15,715 bases of DNA from NCBI GenBank assembly GCA_021733705.1, contig JAIPKF010000017.1:1-15715 (forward strand), in the 5' to 3' direction. This document shows positions 15,541 through 15,715 of this stretch, in pieces. Position 1 is the first letter of the stretch. Each line of letters opens with the position of its first letter. The translations under genes were made by a program, and so were the position numbers. Under the pieces are notes generated by a model. That model searched no databases. It was not told the DNA's origin and was given only the letters and a program-made list of their open reading frames with translations. The stretch is from Chthoniobacterales bacterium (GTDB lineage Bacteria > Verrucomicrobiota > Verrucomicrobiia > Chthoniobacterales > UBA6821).

Positions 15541-15715
15541 ACCCGGATATTTCATACTGAATCGTCATGAGGCGCGGTGCAAAGCTTATTAGTACAAGGC
15601 GGGCGAAGGATTGTGATGCCGGGCTGTATGACTACATACCGCCCAAATCACGATTCGAGACCAACGCAGTAATGATGAGCTTTCCACAAGCCGTAATAGA
15701 TTTAGTGTGAAATAT
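15541..15715 (+). repeat. Dispersed TIR element, copy R3 (cut by window edge)
   Basis: This starts ACCCGGATATTTCATACTG like R2, and is otherwise closest to the short copy R1. It carries the best form of the shared hairpin: outer stem GGATTGTGAT/ATCACGATTC (15608-15617 with 15647-15656, two G-U pairs) and inner GGGC-T-GTATG, loop ACTA, CATAC-C-GCCC (15621-15644). From 15664 it matches the conserved right end to the last base (52 of 57 visible), so only a few terminal bases are missing. Same orientation as R1 and R2. It lies 57 bases upstream of the preferred start of the C-I-I-I protein gene. Confidence 0.9.

Noticed and set aside
8701..15715. CRISPR array or insertion sequence
   Set aside because: Copies are kilobases apart, not regularly spaced, and no cas or transposase gene is present in the window.

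Overview
The window reads as chromosomal DNA from an obligate intracellular bacterium, most likely a member of the Chlamydiota outside the Chlamydiaceae (an amoeba- or arthropod-associated 'environmental' chlamydia). This rests on the low-GC coding sequence, weak or absent Shine-Dalgarno sequences, the character of the proteins and a secreted coiled-coil protein with a eukaryote-style C-terminal prenylation motif. No rRNA or marker gene is present, so the assignment is an inference. No gene-free stretch exceeds about 300 bases apart from the repeat-bearing gaps described below.

Left third (1-6940, all minus strand, read right to left): a phosphohexomutase (pgm-like), then sufC, sufB and sufD of the SUF iron-sulfur scaffold in the unusual order C-B-D, then the first 293 codons of a deoxyhypusine-synthase-family protein. 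No sufS is present.

Middle (7034-8718): an L,D-transpeptidase-like lipoprotein and a divergent sugar-1-phosphate nucleotidyltransferase. With the phosphohexomutase these suggest nucleotide-sugar and envelope metabolism.

Right-middle (8876-13443): a LysE/RhtB exporter, then ahcY and metK (6 bases apart) and, divergently, an ArsR-type HTH fused to a SAM-methyltransferase-like domain. This fusion resembles SahR, the SAH-responsive regulator known from Proteobacteria. MetK makes SAM, AhcY removes SAH, and the fusion protein is placed to sense the cycle.

Far right (13849-15483): an unrecognised secreted or effector-like coiled-coil protein ending in C-I-I-I.

Through this runs a family of short dispersed elements with perfect 12-15 bp terminal inverted repeats (AACCCGGATATTTCA / TGAAATATCCGGGTT). 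There are near-complete copies at 8701-8875, 13481-13742 and 15541-15715 (cut by the window edge), plus a truncated inverted copy at 4801-4907. The complete copies share an identical 57-base right end and an internal hairpin with a compensatory base-pair change. Two copies sit between convergent genes, one supplies the stop codon of its neighbour, and two in direct orientation bracket the C-I-I-I protein gene. This element is the least explained feature of the window.
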